From: Wurfbainia villosa
Taxonomy: Eukaryota; Streptophyta; Magnoliopsida; Zingiberales; Zingiberaceae
Reading direction: 5' to 3'
NCBI GenBank assembly: GCA_025175895.1
Contig: CM046005.1
Span: 54,728,325 to 54,792,324, forward strand
DNA: 64,000 nt
A model generated the notes under the pieces. The model was not told the origin of the DNA. It did not search any database and saw nothing but the letters and a program-made list of their open reading frames with translations. Positions 12,200 through 23,712 of the stretch are shown here, piece after piece. The translations under genes were made by a program, and so were the position numbers. Numbering within the stretch: position 1 is the stretch's first letter; every line of letters begins with the position of its first letter.

Positions 12200-12668
12200 C
12201 TACACACAAGGTGGTTGGATTGGATGTTAGATTTTTTTAAAAAAAATTGGTTGTAAGTTGTTAAACCTAGGTCATCTCACCTGTGTCTATATGATCAAGC
12301 ATGTTATACTTATGTGTTTTTTGTGAGATGACTTCCAATTAAGTTGATTAAGTGCATTTAGGTTCAAGTAATTTTATGTTAGATTTGGATTTGACTCTAG
12401 GCTTGTCAAGTTTACCTTTTCAAGATCATGGCTTCCAGGTCGTGGTGAGGCACAGGGGCCTTCTTTTATCGGATCATCGACCACTTCCTTAGACAAAGCC
12501 ATTTTCAAGAAAATGATGACTTGACTCACCTAAGACTATTTCCTAGTCTAACTAGTTATTTTTGAAAAGAGGCTCCCCGAGGATCAATCTTTTCGAAGGA
12601 TTTTAGTTGGTTATGTACGTGTTCTAAGTGAGTTCACATGTTTTTTTTAAAAAAAAAGCATGCAATTT
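12200..12668 (-). other. SirD gag-pol spacer with candidate intron and 29-codon frame
   Basis: Gag stops at 12669 and protease is first readable at 12199. A 29-codon ATG frame (12502-12416, MALSKEVVDD...SHDLEK) lies between them. It ends at a possible donor (AAAAG then GTAAAC), and a possible acceptor TGTGTAG sits at 12201-12200, with CTAAC as a possible branch point about 30 nt upstream of it. Joining the two gives HDLEK-DQWMLDSG in frame and removes 216 nt. The SirC spacer has the same arrangement and lengths. Splicing itself is inference. Confidence 0.5.
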
Positions 12669-14309
12669 CTAAGTTAAAGCACAAACATGTTTTGTACTGG
12701 CTCCCCCTAGACCGTTGAATCGGTTCGGTCTATCCACATAGTGGATTTGGTCCTTGGGAACCCAGTACGGGTTGGATCCTAGAGTTGAAATCAAAAAGTT
12801 CTTAGGGACCCATGCTTGGACATGTTTCCTATGTCGACTTACAATCGACATATACGCCCTATTAGTCGTGTTTGAGTTAAACCCTAGTCCAACCTTGTTG
12901 TACACAGCCCTTTGAGATCCAAGTAGGAGGTCAAGTCCTTTGGATCCCGAAGTGAACCTTTCCAACGTGTTCCTAAGATCTTCAACTTGACTTTTCAAGA
13001 GAGAGTTCTCAACTTCGAGCTTTTCAGCTCGAGTTGGGTCCTCTTCTCGAACTTGACTAGTCGAAGAGGTTAGGGAGACCTTGTGTTTGAGGAGTTTGAC
13101 CTTCTCAACTAGGGTCTCGACCTTGGACTCGGACTTAACTAATTTCCTAGACAAAAACCTAACTGTATTATGTAAAGTATTAAATAAAGTTCGACTCACT
13201 TTAAGGGTATCTTTTGAACCGGATGCGTATCCGTGGCTTGACTTGAAGGTAGCTTCGTAGTCCGAGTCATCCTCAGGTTCTAACTCAAGTTCAGGTTCGG
13301 TCTCCGTGTCTGACTCAATCGATTTCGCCATGAAGACGTGGTCTTCGTCTTCTTCGGATGACGCTTCTTCCCATGTCGCGTTGAGGGCCTTCTTGTGCTT
13401 AGGTGCTTGGTGGTTGAGCTTGGGGCACTCGGACTTGATATGTCCAAACCTGTTACACTCATAACACCTAATATTAGAACTTTTAGGCTTACCTTGGTTG
13501 GGTCGAGTCGTGGTTCGCTTTCGTCCCTTGGCTATCCTTCGAGCTAGGTTCATTAGTTCGGCAGTCAACTCCAGGTCAACTTCTTCTTCGGACTCGTCTT
13601 CCTCCTCGGTTGGTGGTGGCTTGCTTGCGATTTTCTTCTTCTTTGAACCTGCAAACAAGGCTATACCCCTCTCGGGTTCCGAGTTGGACTGCTCATGTAA
13701 TTCGAAATCTGAGAATAATTCGTCTATTCTAACTTTAGCTAGGTCCTTAGATACCTTGTAGGCATCGGCCATGGATGCCCACAAGGTGGTCCTAGGGAAA
13801 GAATTTAGAACATACCTGATTAGATCTCGGTTTTTGACTTTCTGTCCTATTGAATGCAGCTGGTTGACTATGTCCTGGACGCGGGCATGCAATTGTGTTG
13901 CCGTCTCGTGTTCCTGTATTTTTAGTGTGTACAATTTATTGAACAACAAATCGCGTTTGCAAACCTTAGCTTGATCCGATCCTTCGTGTAACTCGATAAG
14001 CCTCGTCCAGAGATCTCTTGCACTGATGAAAAGTCTGACTCGGTTCAGCTCCTCCTTGGATAGCCCGTACTGCAGGATTTGAGTCGCCTTTGCATCTGCC
14101 TCGACTTGTCGTTTAGTGGTAATGGACCACTGATTGTAATCCAAGGATTCAGCTTCTTCATTAGTAGGAAGGGTGAACCCGGTTTGGATCACAATCTACA
14201 TCTCTATTTGGGTTTTTAGGAAGCACTCCATCCGACCTTTCCAGTAACGGAAATCGTCACCGTTGTAAAACGGTGGTCGGACGGTGCTAAAACCCTCGAG
14301 ATGGGCCAT
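12669..14309 (-). pseudogene. SirD gag (one in-frame TAG)
   Basis: The ATG at 14309 (MAHLEGFS) opens a 547-codon frame ending with TAA at 12669. A single TAG at 14198-14196 replaces the Trp of the conserved IEMW motif seen in SirC and SirE (TGG to TAG). The N-terminal half is the copia gag fold (FYNGDDFRYWKGRM, then LWTRLIELHEG). A CCHC zinc knuckle, CYECNRFGHIKSEC, lies at 13466-13425, followed by an acidic region and a heptad-rich stretch that could form a coiled coil near 13150-12960. The C-terminus ends with the family signature YWVPKDQIHYV. Gag packages element RNA. Confidence 0.9.
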
Positions 14310-15009
14310 TAACACGAAATGGTAAGAAGAGAAAAAAAAAAGAAAAAACACACAAACAACAAAGGTCCCAAGACTTGCGTCTTGGATTAGTAGTGCGGGA
14401 AGAAGAAAAGATAAATAAATCAATCAATAGATTAACTAATTAGAAAATTAATTTTAATTCTGTAAAAAAAATAATTAATTAATTAATTTCGAAAATTAAT
14501 TAAAAACTATTTTGTAGAAAAAAAATCTAATGTTGAAATTAAGTAAAAAATATTGAAAAACCAAACTTATATTCTAGACAAGATTTAAAAATTAAAATAA
14601 GTTTTTAATTGATTTTTAATTGATTAAATTTTGTAAATTGATTGAAAATCTATTTTAGTGGAAATAAGATTTAATTCAATGCTAAGATTAACGAGAAAAC
14701 TTTATAAAACGAAATATAAAGATTTTAGGGTTTGAAAAATTCAAGTGTTTAAAAAAAATGAAAGAATTTTTAATTATGGGAAAAACTAATTTTAATCAGT
14801 AATAGAATTAAAAAATCGTAATTAAGAGTTTTTTTTGTTAGGATGATCAATAGAAAGATTAAAAGCGATAAAATTAAATTAAAGAAAAGTCTAAAAAATT
14901 TTTTTAGAAAAATTAAAAAAACACAAAAATTAACGTAGACAGAAACAAAGGAAACAAAAGAAATAAAAATTACTCAAATTGGTGGTTTCACCAAATTTGA
15001 GTGCCCCCA
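14310..15009 (-). other. SirD 5' leader, very AT-rich
   Basis: These 700 bases between the primer-binding site and the gag ATG are rich in A and T with many homopolymers. No convincing frame is seen, apart from short upstream frames just before gag. Confidence 0.75.
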
Positions 15010-15021
15010 GCTCTGATACCA
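15010..15021 (-). other. SirD primer-binding site (initiator-Met tRNA)
   Basis: The minus strand reads TGGTATCAGAGC two bases inside the 5' LTR end, complementary to the 3' end of initiator-Met tRNA. Confidence 0.95.
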
Positions 15022-15023
15022 AT

Positions 15024-16057
15024 TGTAGGATCGAAATGAGCGCTAGAGGGGGGGGGTGAATAGCGCAAAACGGTTTTTCTTTTCTTTTGTTGTAAAAATG
15101 ATAAGTGAGAGATAAACGCAGCGAAAAAGAGATGGACACAAGGAGTTTTACTTGGTTCTGACCAACCTTTGCTAATCCAAGACCCTAATGGTCCCAGACC
15201 ACGTACGGAGGGCAATCACTAAAACACTCCTCCTCGTTGGAGGTAGGAGTTACGATTACAAAACTTTCGACAAAAACACAAGGATGAGAGACAAGCCCCT
15301 CTCTACTTTTTGATATAAAAGCTCGAAAAACACAACTTAAATTAATCGACTAAAACGATTACCAAAACTTTAACGGTGAAGCTTCGTGTTGGCAGCACTT
15401 CGTTGTAGTGGCGTCGTAGAAGAGAGGCGTTTGAGAGCTTTGTAATAATTGTTGTATCTAAGATGTGAAGCACCCTCTATTTGAAGCCTTGTCCGCCTTG
15501 AGATCCGGCCACCTCACCACCAATTGAGGGATAAGTTTCCACCTTGCTTTTGACCGGCCACCTCACCAAGATTTGGGGGATAAGTTGCCACCTTGCTTTT
15601 AGTTCCTTTTGCCCATTTTCAGGATACTTTAGTTATTTAATTTTATTTCAATTCGAGTTCTAATTTTAATTCGAATTCGAATAAATTCGAATTCTAATTT
15701 TAATTCGAATTAGGGTAACTTTGAATTCAAACAAGGGTTAGCTCAAAGCAATATGTAGAAATATTAAATGTGATGGATTTAGATGGTTTCTAACCATCCG
15801 ATCTCGACTTAGACTTTCATGGAAAGTTTTGGGTCGGATTGTCGCCTAAGATCAACTCCTAAACGGAGGATCCGACCTCACTTACGCTCGTCGGACATGA
15901 GTCTTACCTTGCACTTACTGTGTCGCAGATCTCCAACTCAAGCTTAACCTATTTCTGCACACTCAAGTAGACTCATGAGATAACAAAATAGACTTAACCT
16001 TGTGTCTTTGCTATAATCAAAACACAGGTTCGATTTCGGTGCCTCACTGCACCAACA
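15024..16057 (-). repeat. SirD 5' LTR
   Basis: This 1034-bp LTR pairs with 7168-8205. On the plus strand it begins TGTAGGATCG and ends GCACCAACA, directly against the duplicated CTACT. Confidence 0.94.
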
Positions 16058-16062
16058 CTACT

Positions 16063-17336
16063 AGGTGCCACTCATGATCGTTCTATAATTAATGGTTAAT
16101 TATAGACGACCAACATAAACCGAGAACCTATTTGGTCACACGCACAACGAGCGTAATCCAAAGGATTTAAAACGAGCTTGAGAATGGGATTCTCAGACCG
16201 AGAGAAACTAGGTTTGGTTGGACCAAACAAGAAGCGAGCATGAAATCGTTTCAGTCGCAATGGAAGCGTCGATGGGCCATGTCTTATGAAGACATAATGG
16301 ATGAACCAAAATGGTTTGGTTCTAATCCAATGGAGGAGAATAAACCAAAGGGTTTGGTTTATTTTAAACGAATGAACCAAAAGTTGGTTCGGTTCATTTT
16401 AACTTAAAATAAACCATCATGGTTTGGTTTATTTTAACTTATATTAATGGAGCGGGTTAACGGGCCTCATGGTTATAATCCATTAACCATTAAGAGAATT
16501 AGTTCTCTATAAAAGAGGGCTTAAGGGATTGTTAAGCCCTAATCCAAAACCCTAGCCCTAAGTTGCCGCCCACCTCCTTCCTTGGAGATTCTCGGCGCCA
16601 ACCTCCATTGCCACCCAGCTCCTTGTGCCGCCGTCCAACTTGTTGCTGGCGTCCAAGCTTCAGCCGGTGATCCTCCGGCGACCCTCCGGTGATCTTCCTA
16701 GGCTTCGGTGATAAGGTGAGCACTTGGCTTCCATTGCTTGGCCGGCGCCTACTCCTCCACCAAAGCTGTCCAGTTTTCTGGACAGCTTGTTTTCCTCTCG
16801 TCGGAGCGTCGTTTGGACGACGGTTAGAGCTCCGACAGCGCCTAACTTACCGGGGATTCGATCTCCGGTAATCCTCTGAGGTGGAGGACGAAGGATTCGT
16901 CAAACGGTTGACGAATACCTCTCCGGAGAAGTGAGTTTTGAGGACTCGTCTTTGGATCCGAATTAGATTCGGATCGTGATCATCTCTCGATCACGTCGTC
17001 TTCAACACGAGGCTAGTAACCCGTACGAAGATGAATCTCGTGGCTTAGCGAAGTCATCCTAAGGATACTTGGCGTGGATACGGATAGAGACGATTCTAGC
17101 GAGGATCGTTCCGGTTGATGCCGTTCCCGCTACACGTGATACGAAAGGTATACATAGTTAAATTTCCTTTATTGCAAAATTTAAATTTACGGTTATGTCT
17201 ACACATGTTGTACTATGCATGGGTGTGTTGTGTGTGTTGTAATAAATGTAGATTTATTATTTTTATTTCTTCCACTGTGCACATGTTTACGAAACATGTA
17301 CGAACACACACTCGCCGCGGTGTCGGAAACCCAACA
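16063..17336 (+). repeat. CopB 5' LTR, second piece
   Basis: It resumes the LTR cut at 7167 and matches the second half of the 3' LTR (30171-31446), ending CCCAACA beside the primer-binding site. Joined with 6224-7167 it restores a 2218-bp LTR. Confidence 0.93.
16508..16517 (+). promoter_or_regulatory. CopB LTR TATA box (TATAAAAGAG)
   Basis: A TATA motif lies about 830 bp from the LTR end and is conserved at 30617 in the 3' LTR and near 3985 (minus) in CopA. Transcription of the element would start shortly downstream; this is inferred from position. Confidence 0.6.
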
Positions 17337-17337
17337 G

Positions 17338-17349
17338 TGGTATCAGAGC
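17338..17349 (+). other. CopB primer-binding site (initiator-Met tRNA)
   Basis: TGGTATCAGAGC lies one base after the 5' LTR and matches the complement of the initiator-Met tRNA 3' end exactly. Confidence 0.95.
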
Positions 17350-18626
17350 CCAGGTTGTGTTTCGACATAATCGTAAAATGGTTTTGCGATAGTCATAATG
17401 TTATTTCTGGAAATTTTCTAATTTTGGAAATTTAGAAGTATTTATGGAAAATTTTCAATTTTGGAAAGTCTAGAAGTATTTATGGAAATCTTCCACTTTT
17501 GGAAAGTTGGAAGTATTTATGGAAATTGATATTTTCCATAAATAAAATATTTGATTAGATTCTGGAAATTTGTTTCCTAATTTAATCATTATTTGATTTG
17601 GGAAATCAAATCTTAAAATATTTTATTTCCATAAGTAGTTTTGATGATTTTGGAAATTGGTTTCCTAAATTGATTTTCCTTAATCAACTAATTCCATAAA
17701 TAAAATATGTGATTAGATTTGGAAATTTGTTTCCTAATTTAATCATGATTTGATTTGGAGAATCAAAACTTAAACATATTTTATTTCCATAAATAGTTAT
17801 GACAAATAAGGAAATTATGTACATGACATAATTGTATGCCATGTAATTACATTAGATGCATATCATTATGCCATGCATGTCGTGACATGTAGATGTATGC
17901 CATGTATGCCATGTCATGTAGATAATAGTTATTTGCATGCAAAGAGGATGAGACATAAAAACCCTTACTCAATATTAAAGAATACACCTTCCATTAATAT
18001 GGTTAGAACCAGAGTTCCGTTTCTTGTTTGGGTTGTTGGACTCTCTCCAAGCCCGGCTCGAACCCGAACATGTTCAAACCATGGAATAGTTTAATACTAA
18101 TATGGTAAGAGTCAGAGGTCAATCGTTAGCTTTGGTTATTGGACTCTCTCCAAGCTGGGCTAATTGGTTGAATGCGCTCTAACCATATTAAAACTATTTC
18201 TCGATTAATGGGTTGGCTTTAACCTGGAGCATCGGCTTGTTGGACTCTCTCCAAGGTCGATGTAAAGGGAGGTGAAGTTGGGTGCTATGCATATGATGCA
18301 TACTTGTTAATGTGTTAACAACCCGATGTATGTGTGAACATTCAATTAGTTGATAGCACATTGTGATAGTTGCATATACGTGATATGCAATCGGTATAGT
18401 TGATACCTACCTTCATAGTTATGAATGACTTGTTGGACTCTCTCCAAGGTTGTTTATATCTATGATGGATATCAGCCCATTCGGAGATGGACCTACGTTC
18501 TCCCGAAGTGATTTTGGGGTTTTTGAAATTCGAAAAATGAATGGGATTTATAAATGTATATTGATGCATTTTAAAATCATTTTCTCATATATGCTCGTTT
18601 TGTATTTCTAGGTCAATAAATTGATC
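17350..18626 (+). other. CopB leader with repeats and four small hairpins
   Basis: No gene is seen. Tandem TTTATGGAAAT-based repeats occupy about 17404-17540. An 87-bp direct repeat occurs at 17554-17640 and 17712-17798. Four copies of TTGGACTCTCTCCAA lie at 18036-18050, 18139-18153, 18240-18254 and 18433-18447. A TTTCTAG just before gag (about 18606-18612) could be a 3' splice site; spliced leaders are known for some plant copia elements. Confidence 0.8.
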
Positions 18627-20456
18627 ATGACGTCTTTGAATTTGCGCACTATTTTGGATTCAAACAAACTGACTGGGCCTAACTTCCTGGACTGGCTTAG
18701 AAACCTGAGAATTGTTCTCAAGGCAGAAAAGCTTGCATATGTCCTTGAAGAGCCTCTTCCCAACCGTCCTAAGGACGATGCAACTCCAGATCAAATGTTG
18801 GTCTATCAGAAGCATGTGGCAGATTCTGAGCTGGCGAGTTGCATCATGCTAGCGGCGATGGTACCTGAGCTGCAAAAGCAGCATGAGCATATGGATGCTA
18901 ATACTATGGTCTTCTATCTTCATGAGTTGTTCGATGAGCAAGCGAGATCCGAAAGGTTTGAGGTCTCTAGGCTCCTCTTCACCACGAAGATGCAAGAAGG
19001 TTCGTCTGTAGTGCAGTTTATGCTAAAGATGAATGGGTACATCGAGCGGCTAGCTACCCTCAGATTTGTGATGGATCACGAATTAAGTATTGACTTAATT
19101 CTGCATTGTTTGCCCAAGAGTTTCTCACAATTCGTGATGAACTATCAGATGAACAAATTGGAATCCACTATTCCCGAGCTCCTCAATATGCTGAAGATTG
19201 TGGAGCCTTCTGTAAAGCATGAGGAGAAGGCGGTTCTATTAGTTGATTCCTCAAAGAAAGGTTCTAAGAGGAAGGCAAAAGAACAGAAGAAAGGGAAGAA
19301 CAAAAAGGCAAAGAAGGTGGAACCAGCGCAAAAGGACACTTGCCATCATTGTGGCAAGGAAGGCCACTGGCGAAGAAACTGCAAGATTTATCTTGAGTCC
19401 ATGAAGAAGAAGAAGGCATCTGATGCCCCATCCTCTTCAGGTATCTTCGTTATTGATTGTCATTCTATTTCCTTAGACACTTGGGTATTGGATACTGGGT
19501 GTGACTCATATATATGTAATGACATACAGGGGCTAAGGAATAGAAGAAGACTCGTTAGAGGGATGTCAAATTTGCGAGTTGCCAATGGAGCAAAGGTTGC
19601 TGCGGTCGCCATCAGAACTTATTTGCTGAAGCTCCCCAGTGGACTAGTTTTGGAACTGGACAATTGCTATTATGTTTCTTCTCTAATAAAGAACATTGTT
19701 TCTATTTCCTGTTTAAATAGAAATGGTTTCCATTTGACGTTTAGTAACAATTGTTGTTATATAACTTTGAATGGCGTACTTTATGGAACTGGAACTTTGA
19801 GTAATGACATTTATACGTTGGACGTATCCAGTGATATCTTCAATATCGAAGCGAGCAACAAGCGTGCTCAAAAGGATAATCAATTAGACTCCTATATGTG
19901 GCATTGTCGTCTTGGCCATGTAAGCAAGAAACGCATGTCCGAATTACACCGATGTGGAATTCTGGAATCGTTTGAATTGGATTCATACGATACATGCGAA
20001 TCATGCTTAAAAGGCAAGATGACTAAGTTACCTTTTACTGGAAAAGGTGAACGAGTGGGAGAGTTACTAGGTCTAATACATACTGATGTATGTGGACCTA
20101 TGTCAACTCAAGCTTTAGGAGGCTATAGCTACTTCATTACCTTCACCGATGATCACTCACGGTTTAGGTATGTGTTCTTGATGAAACACAAGTCTGAAGC
20201 CTTAGAAAGGTTCAAAGAATTCATAAATGAAGTAGAGAAACAACATGACAAGAGTATTAAAATACTTCGATCGGATCGAGGTGGTGAATACTTAAGTCAG
20301 GAGTTTCTTGATTATCGAAGAGACAATGGTATATTATCTCAATGGACTTCGCCATATACACCACAGCATAATGGTGTATCTGAAAGGCATAACCGGACCT
20401 TGTTGGACATGGTCAGGTCAATGATGAATCATACGAATCTTCCCAAGTCCTTTTAG
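18627..20456 (+). pseudogene. CopB gag-protease-integrase polyprotein, ends at a nonsense codon
   Basis: I choose the ATG at 18627 because the TTG upstream has no family support. Gag has the motif ILDSNKLTGPNFLDW and ends in a lysine-rich tail and a CCHC knuckle CHHCGKEGHWRRNC (19341-19382). Protease follows with DTG at 19491-19499. Integrase has zinc-binding WHCRLGH and CESCLKGK, then Asp in HTDVCGPM, Asp in RSDRGGEY and Glu in HNGVSER. The frame stops at a TAG (20454-20456) in place of the Trp codon of SFWGYAL. About 609 codons are open in one frame, so this is the best-preserved gag-protease-integrase stretch in the window. Confidence 0.92.
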
Positions 20457-21966
20457 GGCTATGCACTTCAGACAGCTGTTTAATTACTTGTTAAACAGAA
20501 TGCCTACCAAGGTAGTCTCTACTACTCCATATGAGATATGGAATAGTAAGAAACCTCATGTATCTTACTTGAAGATATGGGGTTGTCCTGCTTATGTGAA
20601 GCGGACAGTATCAGACAAATTGGATGCTAAGTCTGATAAATGTCTATTTATTGGATACCCTAAGGAAACAAGGGGTTACTAATTCTATCATCCTGTGGAA
20701 CAAAAGGTGTTTGTTTCAAGGCATGCTGTGTTTCTAGAGAAAGAGTTTCTCTTGCAAGAAAACAGTGGGAGTGTCGTCGAGCTTGAGGAGGCTCGAGAGA
20801 CTCAAATAGACATTGATGAGATACCTGGTGAAGCACAACAGCCGACAACTCATAGTGATGAGCAATCAGCTGGACCTATTGTAACACCACATCTTCGTAG
20901 ATCTGGAAGAACACGCAATATTCCTAAGAGATATGGATTTCTCGTAAGTGAATCGAACGACGTGTTACTCATTGATGATGAGGAGCCTACCAGTTATGAA
21001 GAAGTGCTGACAAGTTCAGAAAGGGATAAGTGGCTTGGTGCCATGAAGTCGGAAATGGATTCCATGTATGAAAACCAAGTTTGTAACTTGGTTAACCCAC
21101 CTGAAGGCATAAAGCCTATAGGGTGCAAGTGGGTTTTCAAGAAGAAAACCGACATGGATGGTAATGTGATTACCTATAAGGCTAGATTGGTGGCGAAAGG
21201 ATATCATCAAAAGCAAGGTGTTGATTATGACGAAACCTATTCGCCTGTAGCTATGCTTAAATCCATTCGGATGCTCCTGGCCATAGCGGCTCATTATGAT
21301 TATGAGATATGGCAGATGGATGTGAAAACAACTTTCCTTAATGGAAACCTGCTCGAGGACATGTATATGATACAACCTGAGGGTTTCACATCGGTTGATA
21401 AAACCAAGGTATGCAAATTGCGACGGTCCATATATGAATTGAAGCAAGCATCTAGGAGATGGAATATCCGTTTTGATGAGACGATCAACAAGTTTGATTT
21501 CTCACAAAATCCAAACGAACCTTGTGTGTACAAGAAGGTTAGTGGGAGTGCAGTCGTGTTCCTATTATTATATGTCGATGACATATTACTTATAGGAAAT
21601 AATTTTTCAATCTTACAGTCAGTGAAGGTTTGGTTATCCAAGACATTCTCCATGAAAGACCTGGGAGAAGCAACCTACATCCTCGGGATTAAGATCTATA
21701 GAGATAGATCGAAACGGTTGCTTGGTCTTTCGCAGTCTACATATATAGACCGAGTGCTAAAGAGGTTTAGCATGTCGGAATCCAAGAAAGGTTACTTACC
21801 CATCAGGCATGGGGTACACCTTTTAAAGTCTATGTGTCCGTACACAGAAGACGAGAGGATTTGCATGAGTAAGATTCCCTATGCATCCGCAATAGGATCT
21901 ATCATGTATGCTATGTTATGTACGAGGCCCAATGTATCGTATGCTCTGAGTGTCACGAGCAGATAC
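20457..21966 (+). pseudogene. CopB integrase C-terminus and reverse transcriptase, cut by SirE
   Basis: After the TAG the frame shifts near 20478. The segment NRMPTK to IWGCPAY and FIGYPKETRGY reads to a second stop at 20680-20682. The next frame, 20695-21966, carries the linker and reverse transcriptase, with KARLVAKGYHQ, the QMDVKTTFLNG motif and the catalytic YVDD at 21571-21582. SirE is inserted after SVTSRY, just past the reverse transcriptase; the domain resumes at 28623. The translation beyond 21966 that reads into SirE is not part of the gene. Confidence 0.9.
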
Positions 21967-23339
21967 TGTTGGTGCAGTGGGCACCAAAGTCGAACCGGTA
22001 TTTTGATTATGGCAAAAGGCTCAATAGTTAAGGGTATATTTGTTATCTTACGAGCTCAATTAAGTGTGCAGAAATGCTAAAGTTGAGCGGAAGGTCTGCG
22101 ACACCCGGTGGGAACCGAGGTGGTCGGGCAACGCCAGAGGGACTTCGGAGGAAGCCGAGGTACTCGGGTGAAGACCGGAAGCGAGGCTACAAGGTAAGCT
22201 CGTGTGAAAGCGAAGCAAGGTCGTTAAGCGTAGATCCGACCCAATACCTCCAATGGAAGGTCTAGGTCGAGATCAGATGGTTAGAACCATCGTACTTTAT
22301 ATTTTAAGCTAACTTGTACTGCAGTCCAAAACCCTTTGACTACAGTCAACTGCTAGTCAAGTTCCAGCCTCGAGAAGAGCTCGAATTTCAAGGGGGTGAA
22401 TTTGGACTTGACTCGTGTTTTGGTACAAAGGGTGATGTGGCATCAAGGTGGACATCCAAACCATCACCAAGCTTCCTTGTGGTGGACGCTCAAAATAAGG
22501 TGAGTTGGCACAAGATGGTTGGCTCCCATGATGTGGCACAAGTTGAATGGCTCCAACAAGTTGGCGCCCAAGGAGGTTGGAGGTGGCACAAGGTGGTTGG
22601 ATGAAACACCTCATCCTTGAGTTAGACAAGAAGGTTGGAGGTGGCACAAGGTGGTTGGATGAAACACCTCATCCTCAAGTTGGCGCCAAGGAGGTTGGAG
22701 GTGGCACAAGGTGGTTGGATGAAACACCTCATCCTTGAGTTGGCACAAGAAGGTTGGAGGTGGCACAAGGTGGTTGGATGAAACACCTCATCCTTGAGTT
22801 GGGATAAGAACCTCACCTTGGACACTACCTATGTCTAAATTCATAGATCAATATCCATAAATAGACATGTTCACTCCAAGCAAAGAAAAGAATTCAAGAG
22901 CTCTCAACACGCCGTCGTAACGCCGCTACTACTACTCACATTTGCTACGACGAAGTGTCGCCGACAACGAAAGCTACATCTTCTACTTATAAGAGTTGTC
23001 GGTATATTTATTTAAGTTCTACTTCTTTAAATTGTCTTTGTGCTTTAATCGTAACAAGGAAAGGGGGAGTGTCCCTTTGCCTTGATTTCTTTTTGTAATC
23101 GTTGCTCTACCTCCAACGAGGAGGAGTGGTTTTAGTGAATTGCCCTCCGTACGTGATCAAGGATCACTAGGGCCGTGGATTAGCAATCGAAAGATTGTGA
23201 ACCACGTAAAAATATCTTGTCTACTTTATATTTCCGCTGTGCATTCTCTACTTGCTTTTTACTTATTGCAAAAGTTTTTAACTACACAGTATCGCTATTC
23301 ACCCCCCCCCCCCCCTCTAGCGACACTTTCGATCCAACA
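21967..23339 (+). repeat. SirE 5' LTR
   Basis: This 1373-bp LTR starts TGTTGGTGCAGTGGGCACC and ends CGATCCAACA. It contains a tandem array at 22560-22800 and a run of 14 C just before CTCTAGCG near the end. The partner LTR has a C-run of 9. Confidence 0.93.
22560..22800 (+). repeat. Tandem repeat in SirE 5' LTR, unit about 60 bp, four copies
   Basis: The unit contains GGAGGTGGCACAAGGTGG followed by TTGGATGAAACACCTCATCC. Four imperfect copies are visible. The same array occurs in the 3' LTR at 27845-28080, so it predates this insertion. Short frames across it are repeat artefacts. Confidence 0.85.
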
Positions 23340-23341
23340 AT

Positions 23342-23353
23342 TGGTATCAGAGC
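23342..23353 (+). other. SirE primer-binding site (initiator-Met tRNA)
   Basis: TGGTATCAGAGC lies two bases after the 5' LTR. Confidence 0.95.
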
Positions 23354-23712
23354 CGGGGGCGCTAAGATTCGGTGAAACCACCAATCTAGCTTTGTTTTTC
23401 TTTTTTTTTACAGATTTTTTATTTATTTATTTCTGTTTTCGTATAATTATTTCACTTGCTTATCTTCTCCTACATATAGAATTGCATTAGAGGCTTTAGG
23501 ATCCGGATAAGGTTGTCCTTCGTTAGATCCCGAGTAAGGTTGTCCTCCGGAACTTCAACGACATTCGCATTTGATTGTTTATTTCTTTTTGCAAGTTACA
23601 TTTTATATATCTTTTTTTTACTTCCCGCACTACTAATCCAAGACGAAAGTCTTGGAATATTCTTTCCGTGTGTGTTTTGCAAGATTCTTTTTTGCTCTTC
23701 TTCTTGTTTTAA
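23354..23712 (+). other. SirE 5' leader
   Basis: These are T-rich sequences between the primer-binding site and gag. An upstream frame in the leader reads into gag only because of a frameshift, so I do not treat it as the start. Confidence 0.7.

Larger units (their letters stand above)
7168..16057 (-). mobile_element. SirD: near full-length Sirevirus-like Ty1/copia retrotransposon
   Basis: This 8.9-kb minus-strand element is flanked by the perfect duplication CTACT (7163-7167 and 16058-16062). It has paired LTRs (7168-8205 and 15024-16057), a primer-binding site, gag with one nonsense codon, a gag-pol spacer, pol with frameshifts, and a 0.9-kb 3' region with several polypurine motifs. It is the most complete Sirevirus-type copy in the window and contains no insertion. 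Only a few lesions separate its coding sequence from an open one, which suggests it is younger than SirC. Confidence 0.94.

Noticed and set aside
21016..21653. Minus-strand frames of 117-143 residues opposite CopB reverse transcriptase
   Set aside because: They are antisense shadows of the well-supported reverse transcriptase frame, with no motif of their own.
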